DNA of 15,528 nt from positions 1 through 15,528 of the forward strand of contig CALZDK010000018.1 of NCBI GenBank assembly GCA_945637645.1, written 5' to 3'. Positions within the stretch are counted from its first letter, which is position 1, and the number at the start of each line of letters is the position of its first letter. Positions 7,055 through 15,200 of this stretch are shown here, in pieces. The notes under the pieces were generated by a model that was given only the letters and a program-made list of their open reading frames with translations, had not been told where the DNA came from and searched no databases. The position numbers and the translations under genes are program-made. This stretch comes from an uncultured Prevotella sp. (GTDB lineage: Bacteria; Bacteroidota; Bacteroidia; Bacteroidales; Bacteroidaceae).

Positions 7055-7871
7055 TTATTCCATTTTTATTTCATAAGGCCACTGCGCGTCCGGTTGCGCA
7101 TTCTGCTGTTCGCCGTCAGGTCCCCAAGCGTCAACATTGCGCCAGTGGCGCGTAGGGGCACCCATCACCACGAGGTAGAGGCTGCTGAGAGGTCGTTGCT
7201 TAGAAGTCTTCAATGTGGCGGTGCCTTTCTTGTCGGAACACATCTTGCCATAGACGGCGTTGCCCTCAGTGTCTATTCCCACAAGCCCATATCTCCAGCC
7301 GGCGGCGTCGGGATTGAGCGACACAAAGCCTTCCGCCTTGTCGATGCCACGGAACTTCACCTTTGCTGTTGCTCCTGCCTTAGGCACATCCATCCTTATG
7401 ATGTTGAAACCGTAGTTTTCCGGACAGCATGCTGCCTCCACACGTTGCCATCCGTGGGCTGTAGTGTTCAATTTCGTTGAGAACTTCTCCACGTATGGCC
7501 TTGTCTCCTTCCAAGCCCTTGGAAAGTCCATGTTCACCATTCGCCTCACGTTGTGGAACATCTCGTCGCAAAACTGGCTCTGGCTCACGCCTGTCAGTCG
7601 TTTGTATGTCATCACAGGATCTTCGCCGCGCTTTCCTTGGCGGAACAGTTCGGCAATGAAGGGCTTACCGTGCTTCTCTCCCCAACACTCCAGCACGTAT
7701 GGCGAGTGATAGATATTCTCAAGATGAAGGTACGCCTTGTGACACGACTTTGTGAAAGCGTCGAAATGGTATTTCTCGTCGGTCACCCATTCGGGGTTCA
7801 CCTGCCAGAGCATCCACTGCGACGTCATCTCAAAGCAAGACGATGACTGAGACGATTGTTTTTCTTTTCAT
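7055..7871 (-). pseudogene. Truncated DUF6055-like protein with signal-peptide relic
   Basis: The open part (7828 to 7055, 257 codons from ATG) encodes a C-terminal portion that I recognise as DUF6055-like: 'SQWMLWQVNPEW' near the start, then a 'YHSPYVLECWGEKHG' stretch, and a beta-rich C-terminal domain. It begins in the middle of a domain. The preceding codons remain in frame and give '..SSCFE', which continues naturally into the domain, back to a stop at 7868-7870. In the neighbouring frame, ATG at 7871-7869 opens 'MKRKTIVSVIVLL' and then meets TGA (7832-7830). That is the beginning of a Sec signal peptide, placed behind a good promoter. I infer an internal deletion that removed the end of the signal peptide and the N-terminal domain and left the pieces out of frame. 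An unrelated short cytoplasmic gene starting at 7828 is possible but less likely. It converges on the VWA/RING gene with a 6-nt gap. Confidence 0.6.
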
Positions 7872-7903
7872 ATCGTTTTAAAGTTGGGTTAAGTATTCGC
7901 CTG

Positions 7904-7911
7904 CAAAGATA
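7904..7911 (-). promoter_or_regulatory. Bacteroidota -7 promoter element for the DUF6055-like gene
   Basis: On the - strand the bases read TATCTTTG, matching TAnnTTTG exactly. They lie about 33 nt before the relic start codon at 7871. A TTTG upstream is too close (12 nt) to be a normal -33 box, so only the -7 box is convincing. Confidence 0.45.
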
Positions 7912-8062
7912 CCATATTTTCTCCAAACCCTATGCCACAATAATACATTAATCTGTAAAAATCGTCCAAAGATAATATAAACCGTATTGGTCGTAATACT
8001 TTGTTACCAAAAATTATATGAAAAATATCAGAATGCATAGTTCACTCATCATTTCTTTTTTG

Positions 8063-8070
8063 TAATTTTG
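8063..8070 (+). promoter_or_regulatory. Bacteroidota -7 promoter element for the PL11 gene
   Basis: TAATTTTG matches TAnnTTTG and lies 26 nt before the ATG at 8097. The -33 region (about 8041-8043) reads TTC rather than TTG/TTTG, so the promoter may be weak or need an activator. The about 190 nt between this and the opposite promoter hold no other gene and are AT-rich. Confidence 0.45.
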
Positions 8071-8096
8071 CAAACAAAAAACATAATCTGCAAGAA

Positions 8097-10277
8097 ATGA
8101 AACATCTAATCTTTACACTGCTATTATGCGTCACAACCTGCATGAACGCAAAAAACTTATATGCGCTATCAGCATCCACAACCACTGACGAGCATCTATT
8201 CATCACTCCTAAAGAACAAATGGAAAACATCGACCGTTCACCTATTGCCATGCCCGCATCTGACAACAATGGAATATTCTTAAGCTGGAGGCTACTGGGC
8301 ACTGACGAACCGGGCACCATGTTTGACATCGTGAGAAACGGCACAACCATCAAGAGCGGTATGACAGTGACCAATTTCACCGACACCGAAGGAACTGTGA
8401 CAAGCAGCTACGAAATAGTGGTGAAAAACAACGGCAAGGAGGTTGAACGCACAAAGCCGTTCACCCCATGGGCAGACATCTATCTGCGACAGACCCTCGA
8501 CAGACCGGAAGGCGGCGTCACCCCGAGCGGCGAGACATACACCTATTCGCCCAACGACTGCTCAGTGGGCGACGTTGACGGCGACGGACAATATGAGCTA
8601 ATAGTGAAATGGGACCCGACGAACGCCAAGGACAACTCGCAGAAAGGATATACGGGCAAAGTGTATCTCGACGCATACAAACTCGACATGACATCGGAAA
8701 GTCCCCAAAAACTATGGCGCATCGACCTTGGAGTGAACATAAGGGCTGGAGCACACTACACCCAGTTCCTCGTCTATGACTTCGACGGCGACGGTAAGGC
8801 AGAGATGATATGCAAAACGGCAGCGGGAAGCAAGGACGGCTGCGGCAACTTCGTCAGCGAGGCGGCTACCGACGGAACCATCAAGGCGGTTGACAACACC
8901 AAGGACTGGCGCAACTCCGACGGCAAGGTGAAAGGCGGACAGGAATGGCTCACGGTGTTCTGTGGAGAGACGGGAGAAGCCCTGCACACCGTATATTATA
9001 ATCCAAACAGAAATGGTGGCATAGGCGGCGAGGCTGGATGGACCAAGAACTGGGACGACAGGTCGGGAAAGACCGACAAGGAATACGGCAACCGTGGAGA
9101 GCGCTATCTCGCAGCCGTGGCATATATCGACGGACCACAAAATGCTCCCTGCGCCATAATGGTAAGAGGCTATTACACCTATTCATATATATGGGCTGTA
9201 GGGTTCGACGGCAAGGAACTGTACACACGCTGGCTGCACTCCTCGTTCTCAAAGACACAGTATAGCGTGGAGGACGAAAACGGCAGTAAGACAACCATAG
9301 ATGCACCAGCGCCAACAGGAAAGACCAATGGCAGCAGAACAGCTTACGGCAACGGCAACCATAACCTGAGCGTGGGCGACTACGACGGCGACGGCAACGA
9401 CGAGATAACTCTCGGTGCCAGTGCCATCGACAACAATGGCCACCTGCTCTATTCCACAGGCTATGGACATGGCGACGCACTCCACGTTGGCGACATCGAC
9501 CCCGACCGCCCTGGTATGGAGGTGTTCACGGTGCACGAGTCGTCACCCTACGGATGGGATCTGCACGATGCTGCAACAGGTGCCATAATATGCAATGCCG
9601 ACGGCGGAAAAGACAACGGAAGAGGCATTGCCTCGGACATCATTGCCTCAAACAGGGGCTATGAGTTCTCGTCGTCCAACGACCGCAGCCAGCGCAATGC
9701 GTCAGCTGAGGTGGTAAGCACAAAGAGCTCTTCGCTAAACTTCCGGTGCTATTGGAACGGTGACCTGCAGGACGAACTGCTCGACGGGGCTGAAATGACA
9801 AGGTGGAACGGCAGTTCAATGGTGTCGGTAATCAATTTTGCAAACTATGACAACTCCACATCTTGCAACAGCACAAAGAAAACCCCTAACCTCACTGCTG
9901 ACTTACTCGGCGACTGGCGAGAGGAAATCATACTTTGGGACTCTTCCGACGGATGCACTCTGAACATCTTCACAACAAACATACCGACTGAATATGCCAT
10001 ACCAACACTGATGCACGACCACACCTACCGTATGGGCGTGGCATGGCAGAACAGCAGTTACAACCAGCCTCCACACGTTGGTTATTACCTGCCCGACTAT
10101 GCCGAATATCTCAAAAACTTATCTACAGGAATCAACACTGTCCACAACGATTCATCAGATAATTCCGATGCCATCTACACCTTGCAGGGCATAAGGAGCA
10201 ACGGCAAAAAATCGGGTGTTTATATAAAGAGTGGGAGAGTCCACTTTATAGATAAAAATAATCAGATAGTACAGTGA
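8097..10277 (+). CDS. Secreted rhamnogalacturonan lyase, polysaccharide lyase family 11
   Basis: A 726-residue enzyme that I assign to PL11 (YesW/YesX type), which cleaves the rhamnose-galacturonate backbone of rhamnogalacturonan I by beta-elimination. It has a signal peptide (about 1-25), an N-terminal beta-sandwich part (about 45-120) with 'GIFLSWRLLGTD', and then the eight-bladed propeller with repeated calcium-binding 'GDVDGDGQYE' (158-167), 'DFDGDGKAE' (228-236) and 'DYDGDGNDE' (about 432-440). The PL11 hallmark 'YGNRGERYLAAVAYIDG', followed by 'MVRGYYTYS', lies about 334-365. The C-terminus adds a short tail (about 680-726, '..YTLQGIRSNGKKSGVYIKSG..') of a kind common on exported Prevotella proteins and possibly a secretion or anchoring signal. 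The gene is alone on its transcript, preceded by a Bacteroidota -7 element and followed by a small stem-loop. The remnants on both sides suggest a once larger pectin locus. Confidence 0.9.
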   Translation: MKHLIFTLLLCVTTCMNAKNLYALSASTTTDEHLFITPKEQMENIDRSPIAMPASDNNGIFLSWRLLGTDEPGTMFDIVRNGTTIKSGMTVTNFTDTEGTVTSSYEIVVKNNGKEVERTKPFTPWADIYLRQTLDRPEGGVTPSGETYTYSPNDCSVGDVDGDGQYELIVKWDPTNAKDNSQKGYTGKVYLDAYKLDMTSESPQKLWRIDLGVNIRAGAHYTQFLVYDFDGDGKAEMICKTAAGSKDGCGNFVSEAATDGTIKAVDNTKDWRNSDGKVKGGQEWLTVFCGETGEALHTVYYNPNRNGGIGGEAGWTKNWDDRSGKTDKEYGNRGERYLAAVAYIDGPQNAPCAIMVRGYYTYSYIWAVGFDGKELYTRWLHSSFSKTQYSVEDENGSKTTIDAPAPTGKTNGSRTAYGNGNHNLSVGDYDGDGNDEITLGASAIDNNGHLLYSTGYGHGDALHVGDIDPDRPGMEVFTVHESSPYGWDLHDAATGAIICNADGGKDNGRGIASDIIASNRGYEFSSSNDRSQRNASAEVVSTKSSSLNFRCYWNGDLQDELLDGAEMTRWNGSSMVSVINFANYDNSTSCNSTKKTPNLTADLLGDWREEIILWDSSDGCTLNIFTTNIPTEYAIPTLMHDHTYRMGVAWQNSSYNQPPHVGYYLPDYAEYLKNLSTGINTVHNDSSDNSDAIYTLQGIRSNGKKSGVYIKSGRVHFIDKNNQIVQ

Positions 10278-10289
10278 CAATATCACTGT
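10271..10289 (+). terminator. Small stem-loop at the end of the PL11 gene
   Basis: ACAGTGA (10271-10277) and TCACTGT (10283-10289) form a perfect 7-bp stem around a 5-nt loop; the left arm contains the stop codon. No T-tract follows, so it may be a weak terminator, an RNA-stability hairpin, or chance. Confidence 0.3.
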
Positions 10290-10303
10290 CCACTTGCCAT
10301 CTT

Positions 10304-10366
10304 AATTGCAGACTTTCGGACCAAATCTTGTTTCTATTTCGAGATTATGCCCAAAGGTCTGCAATT
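10304..10366. repeat. Nested inverted repeat between PL11 and the AraC relic
   Basis: Arms AATTGCAGAC (10304-10313) and GTCTGCAATT (10357-10366) are perfect over 10 bp. Pairing continues inward with one G-T and one mismatch to about 16 bp, and an inner AATCT/AGATT hairpin (10324-10328, 10342-10346) lies in the loop. It could be a terminator-like RNA structure, a regulator site, or the relic of a small mobile element. Confidence 0.5.
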
Positions 10367-10514
10367 TCTACTATATTTATTTGGTGACAACAAAAACAAA
10401 GCCTTCAAGAACAAGTATAACCTTACGCCCACCGAATACCGTAAGTTGTCTTTAGAGAACAACGAGAAAGCCACGCCTGATGCAGACAACTTGGCAAGCG
10501 GTAGTGTGAAATAA
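10347..10514 (+). pseudogene. C-terminal relic of an AraC-type regulator
   Basis: A short frame ending at TAA 10512-10514 reads 'FGDNKNKAFKNKYNLTPTEY' then 'RK', which fits the end of the AraC/XylS helix-turn-helix domain ('F..FK..Y..TP.EYR'), followed by a 20-odd-residue tail. The residues before FGDN do not look like the rest of that domain, so only the last helix and tail survive. In Bacteroidota such an end is typical both for plain AraC proteins and for hybrid two-component regulators of glycan loci. It lies just before the ECF sigma promoter. The left edge is uncertain; ATG 10347 gives 55 codons. A real small gene is unlikely. Confidence 0.45.
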
Positions 10515-10530
10515 GAAAAAGCAGGAAAAG

Positions 10531-10562
10531 TTTGGCAGTTTAAAAAATAATACGTACATTTG
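10531..10562 (+). promoter_or_regulatory. Bacteroidota promoter of the ECF sigma/FecR genes
   Basis: TTTG (10531-10534), a 20-nt spacer, then TACATTTG (10555-10562) match the -33/-7 consensus of the housekeeping sigma factor. Transcription would begin near 10568, which excludes the upstream GTG (10567) as start codon and supports ATG 10594. Confidence 0.75.
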
Positions 10563-10593
10563 CAACGTGCAAACAAAAAGAACTACAGACATA

Positions 10594-11154
10594 ATGAGCG
10601 AGAAGGAGACAATCGCCATGCTGCGGCAAAGCTCACAATGGGCGTTTGAGACTATATTCAACAAGTATTCTGGAGAACTTTATATTTACTGCTTGCAGTT
10701 TACAAAATCCAGGGAGAAAGCAAAGGATATCGTCCACGACGTGTTTATCCGTCTATGGCTGAACCGCGACAAGTTGAAAGACGTGGACAGTCTTCGTCCA
10801 CTGCTATTCCAGATGTCGAAACGACAGCTAATCAACGCCTTTCGCTCCAATGTCAATTCTCCTGTTTTCGAGCAGTATGTGGAGCAAAAGGACTACAGGC
10901 GCTCTGAAACTTGTTCAAACATCGAGTATGAGGAATTTGTGTCACTACTGCACAGATGTCTTGAAAAATTACCTAAACAACAACGTGTTATTGTCTCAAA
11001 ATCCAAATTGGAGAATCTGAGTCCTTCTGAAATATCAAAAGAACTTAACATAAGCATCCAAACGGTGAGAAACCAACTGTCGCAAGGATTGAAAGAAATA
11101 AGGAAACTGTTGTCAAACAGCCTAATGTGCTTCGTGTTATTGTTTATTAAATAA
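10594..11154 (+). CDS. ECF-family RNA polymerase sigma factor
   Basis: A 186-residue cytoplasmic sigma-70 family protein of the ECF type. The region 2 helices (about 15-85, with 'AFETIFNKYSGELYIYCLQF' and 'KAKDIVHDVFIRLWLNRDKL', the -10-binding and core-binding part) are followed by a short linker and region 4 (about 112-172) with the helix-turn-helix 'LSPSEISKELNISIQTVRNQ' for -35 recognition. The C-terminal end is hydrophobic ('MCFVLLFIK'), unusual for a soluble sigma factor and perhaps a contact with the anti-sigma protein or membrane. The start at ATG 10594 is chosen because the promoter box ends at 10562 and the next upstream start (GTG 10567) would sit at the transcription start. The FecR-type gene follows after 61 nt and an STN-containing SusC after that, the usual order of a Bacteroidota sigma/anti-sigma/transducer unit. 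Confidence 0.92.
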   Translation: MSEKETIAMLRQSSQWAFETIFNKYSGELYIYCLQFTKSREKAKDIVHDVFIRLWLNRDKLKDVDSLRPLLFQMSKRQLINAFRSNVNSPVFEQYVEQKDYRRSETCSNIEYEEFVSLLHRCLEKLPKQQRVIVSKSKLENLSPSEISKELNISIQTVRNQLSQGLKEIRKLLSNSLMCFVLLFIK

Positions 11155-11215
11155 TTGTTTCAGATACATTACATTTGTTTTTCAATAGTGTATATAATAA
11201 TAAGAAGAATAGAAT

Positions 11216-12178
11216 ATGAAGGACTACATAAGAAAATACCGCAACAACGAAATAACGCCGACGGAACTGACGCAACTCAGGCAAAAATTGAATGACATTT
11301 CAGACTCTGAGCTGTCGAAATATCTGGATGCCGACTGGGAAACAGCCGACATCGATGGTTCATTGGCTGACAAGGACTCACTTGCCGAGATAAAGTCGTC
11401 AATCCTCAGGGCGACTTCGCCTGACCATCACCATGTCAGACTTCGCGCCAAAATGCTGAGATATGCGGCAATAATCCTCATTGCCGTCTTGTCGGGCGCA
11501 ACAATATATTTTTACAGCGAAAGTCAAAAACAGCTGCCTAACGACACTGTGATATCCACAGGAAAGGGAGAAAGCGCCTGTGTGAACCTTCCAGACGGCA
11601 CCAAGGTAACACTCTTTTACGAGTCGGTGCTGAGCTATGGCGACGACAACTTCACGAAAGACAGACGTGGGGTGAGGTTTGAGGGCGATGGCTATTTTGA
11701 GGTACACGCCGACAAGGAGAGCCCGTTTGTAATCGACTCCAAAGGACTTTCCGTGACTGTATTGGGCACAACGTTCAGCCTATCTGCACGACAGTGCAAC
11801 GAGGCTGCGGAACTATATCTCGAGAAAGGCTGCGTCAGCCTATATTCCTCCCTCACTGACGAGAAGGTGACGATGAACCCCAATGAGCGAGCATCACTCA
11901 ACTACAAGACAGGAAAAATAACCGTTGAGCAGATGTCAGAAATCCCATACACACTCCACAATGGTTTCCTCTCGTTTAACAAGACGCCATTGTCTAAAGT
12001 CGTGGAAACATTGGAGGCAAACTTCGGTTGCGAGATAGAAGTTGACAATGCCTCCTTGCTAAGCAAGACATTCTCAGGCACTCTGCCGGCAAAGGATCCC
12101 TATGAGGCTCTCGAAGTGCTTTCCTTGTCGTTCAATTCAAGTTTCCGCAAGGCGAAAAACACCTATATTATATACTGA
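11216..12178 (+). CDS. FecR-family anti-sigma factor
   Basis: A 320-residue inner-membrane protein: cytoplasmic N-terminal helical part (1-80) that would hold the sigma factor, one membrane helix (about 83-100, 'AAIILIAVLSGATIYFY'), then a periplasmic FecR domain (about 110-220; 'VISTGKGESACVNLPDGTKV', 'VRFEGDGYFEVHADKESPF' and 'LGTTFSL' are typical of the family) and a C-terminal DUF4974-type domain (about 245-320; 'FLSFNKTPLSKVVETLEANF'). The C-terminal part should contact the STN domain of the SusC-like receptor encoded next, relaying ligand binding to the sigma factor. It follows the sigma gene by 61 nt, with no clear promoter of its own. Whether it also activates the sigma factor, as true FecR does, cannot be told from the sequence. 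Confidence 0.93.
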   Translation: MKDYIRKYRNNEITPTELTQLRQKLNDISDSELSKYLDADWETADIDGSLADKDSLAEIKSSILRATSPDHHHVRLRAKMLRYAAIILIAVLSGATIYFYSESQKQLPNDTVISTGKGESACVNLPDGTKVTLFYESVLSYGDDNFTKDRRGVRFEGDGYFEVHADKESPFVIDSKGLSVTVLGTTFSLSARQCNEAAELYLEKGCVSLYSSLTDEKVTMNPNERASLNYKTGKITVEQMSEIPYTLHNGFLSFNKTPLSKVVETLEANFGCEIEVDNASLLSKTFSGTLPAKDPYEALEVLSLSFNSSFRKAKNTYIIY

Positions 12179-12200
12179 AGAAAAAAAAACTGAAGAAAAA
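12174..12200 (+). repeat. Short direct repeat across the fecR stop codon
   Basis: ACTGAAGAAAAA occurs at 12174-12185 and 12189-12200 (period 15), each copy containing TGA; the first is the FecR stop. It looks like a local slippage duplication next to an A9 run. The remaining about 90 nt before the next gene show no convincing TAnnTTTG box. Confidence 0.6.
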
Positions 12201-12290
12201 CACTAACACAATAGTATATTTCTCTCCAAAACTTGTATTATAGGTTATAAACGACCTGTTTTGAGAATTATTAATCAAAAAGAAAATATT

Positions 12291-15200
12291 ATGGAGAGAA
12301 TTGGAAGAAAAAGGCATTTCATTATGCTGTTTTTGCTGACTATGTTTTGTTGTGGCAGCCTCTTTGCGCAACAAGACAAACGTGTCAACGTAAAACTCGA
12401 GAATGTCAACTTAAAGAAAGTGTTGAAGTCGATAGAGCAACAAACGTCCTATCGCTTCTCCTATCGCGACGAGCTGATAGAAAAGATTTCAGGCATTACG
12501 ATACAGAAGACTGATGAGACGGTGGTGAACATTCTCGACGAGGTGCTTAGACCACGTGGACTGGCATATCAGGTTGTTTCAGACAAGATGATAGTCATAT
12601 CCGAGGAGGAAAGCACGCATCGGCAAGTGGGAAAACGCGGCACGTCAAGAATCAACATCACCGGACGGGTGGTGGACGATACCGGGGAACCTATCATCGG
12701 TGCGAGCATATACCTCAAGGGAACGGGAAAAGGCGCCGTTACCGACATGAACGGTCGCTTCAGCTTGCCTTCCAACGGCAACAAGGTGATACTGGTGTTC
12801 TCCTATATAGGGTATGCCCCACAGGAGATAGTCACCGACGGCAGCCGTGAGCTGCGCATAACACTACGGTCGGACGACCAACAGCTTGAGGAAGTAGTGG
12901 TTACCGGCTATGGAACATATAAGAAATCTGCATACGCAGGATCAGCCTCTACTGTCAAGGCAAGCCAATTCAAGGATGTCCCAACAGTCTCTTTCTCTGG
13001 CTTGCTGCAGGGTGCCGCTCCCGGTGTGCAGATTTCATCGTCGTCAGGACAGCCAGGAGCCTCCACTACCGTAAACATCAGAGGCATGGGCTCTTTCAAT
13101 GCCTCTAACTCTCCGCTCTACGTCATCGACGGCGTGCCGACAATGTCGGGCAATGTGTCGTCGTTGGGCACAGACGCCGGTTTCGACATAATGAGCACTA
13201 TAAACACTTCCGACATTGAGAACATCACGGTGATAAAGGATGCAGCGGCAGCCTCTCTATATGGCTCAAGGGCTGCAAACGGAGTGATTCTCATCACCAC
13301 AAAGAGAGGCAAGGAAGGCAAGCCTGCAGTGGCTGTAAAGGCAGACTGGGGCTTCTCGGACTTTGCCATGGACTATCGCCCCATAATGAGCGGCGAGCAG
13401 CGCAGGGAGTACATCTACAACGGCTTGAAGACCGGACAAATGATAAACGAAGGAGCCACGGAAGAGGAGGCAAAGGAATATGCCGACAAGAACATCGACA
13501 GCTATGCCCCTGTACCATGGTGCGGCTACATCGACTGGGACGACATCCTGTTCCAGAAAGGCAACCACCAGAACTATGAGGCATCGGTATCCGGCGGATC
13601 CGACCGCTTCAAATACTACACCTCACTGGCATACCTGAAGCAGAACGGCATCACAGCAGTCTCAGGACTGGAACGCATCAGCGGCCGTGTGAATGCTGAA
13701 TACAAAGCCAACAAGAGGCTCACGCTGGGAGTGAACATGCTCATGTCTCATGTCAACCAGGATGTTTATAGCGAGGGAACGAGCTACACCTCTCCATTCT
13801 ATGCGTCAAGAAACTGCGTGGTTCCGTCAGATGCCGTGTATAACGAAGACGGCAGTTGGAACCGTGAGTTCATACGCAACGACGACCGCAACCCGCTGCT
13901 GTCGCTCACCTACGACCACCGCCGTGAGTATATAACACGACATTTCAACACCATCTACGGAGAGTATGAGTTCATACCCAATCTGAAACTGAAATCAACT
14001 CTCAGCTACGACTATACTGTTAACAAGGGTGACTACTGGCTCGACCCGCGCACCTCCAATGGCGATGATGTCAACGGCGAGCTGATAAAGAACATCTACG
14101 AGCGCAGCAAACTCGTGTGGGCGAACCAGCTGTCATATCTTGCCACTATCGCGGAGAATCACCATCTCGACGTATTGGCAGGATATGAGATCGACGACCA
14201 ATACCGTGACTATGTCAGCGGAAACAGGATGAACTTCGCCACTTTCAACAAGCCAAGCCTGAGCAACGGTGCCACACTGGGCGATGCCGGAGGCTCAAGC
14301 ACCCGCACCCGTATGATCTCATACCTCAGCCGCATCAACTATGACTACATGAACAAATACTATTTTGGCGGCAGCTTCCGTACCGACGGCAGCTCACGCT
14401 TCGCCTCGGGCAACAGGTGGGGCAAGTTCTGGTCTGTGTCCGGTGCATGGCGAATGACAGAGGAAACGTTCATGAAGCCGCTCTCAGGATGGCTCTCCGA
14501 ACTGAAGCTACGCGCATCATACGGAGTGAACGGTACTCTCCCCACCGACTACTATGGCTATTACGGTCTTTTGGGATTGTCGGAAAGCTATATTGGCGAC
14601 CCGGCGTTCAGCCTCTCACAGATAGCCAACGACCAACTTTCGTGGGAGACCAACTACAACCTTAACCTGGGCATCGACTTCAGACTCTGGAACAGGATTG
14701 ACGTGACGGTGGAATACTATACGCGAACAACAAAAGACCTGCTCATGGACTATCCCATCTCCATGACCACTGGCTTTGGCAGCTATCTCCTCAACATCGG
14801 CGAAGTGAAAAACGAAGGACTGGAGATTGAGGTGACATCGAAAAACTTCCAGACAAAGGACTTCACCTGGAACACCACGTTTAACATTTCACACAACAAG
14901 AACAAGATAGTGAAACTCGACGGCACACAGACTGAGATTGTCAGCGGTGCACAGATACACCAGGTGGGAAGTCCCTACCGCACCTTCTATGTCATTGAGT
15001 TTGCAGGCATCAATCCCGACAACGGAAAGCCACAGTTCTACACCAACACCAAGGATGCCGACGGCAACTATCAAAAGGTAATAACGGAAAATCCCGACGA
15101 GGCGATGCGCATTCCAATGAAACACGCCGAGCCAAACTTCACCGGAGGCCTGTCAAACACACTGCGCTACAAGTGGTTCGACCTCAACTTCATGATTTCC

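Noticed and set aside
10567..10593. GTG start nine codons before ATG for the sigma factor
   Set aside because: It sits only about 5 nt after the -7 box, at the probable transcription start; ATG 10594 leaves a normal leader and starts with the usual ECF N-terminus.
12179..12290. Separate promoter for the SusC-like gene
   Set aside because: No TAnnTTTG with a correctly spaced TTTG/TTG was found; read-through from the sigma/FecR transcript or a sigma-dependent start is possible but unsupported.
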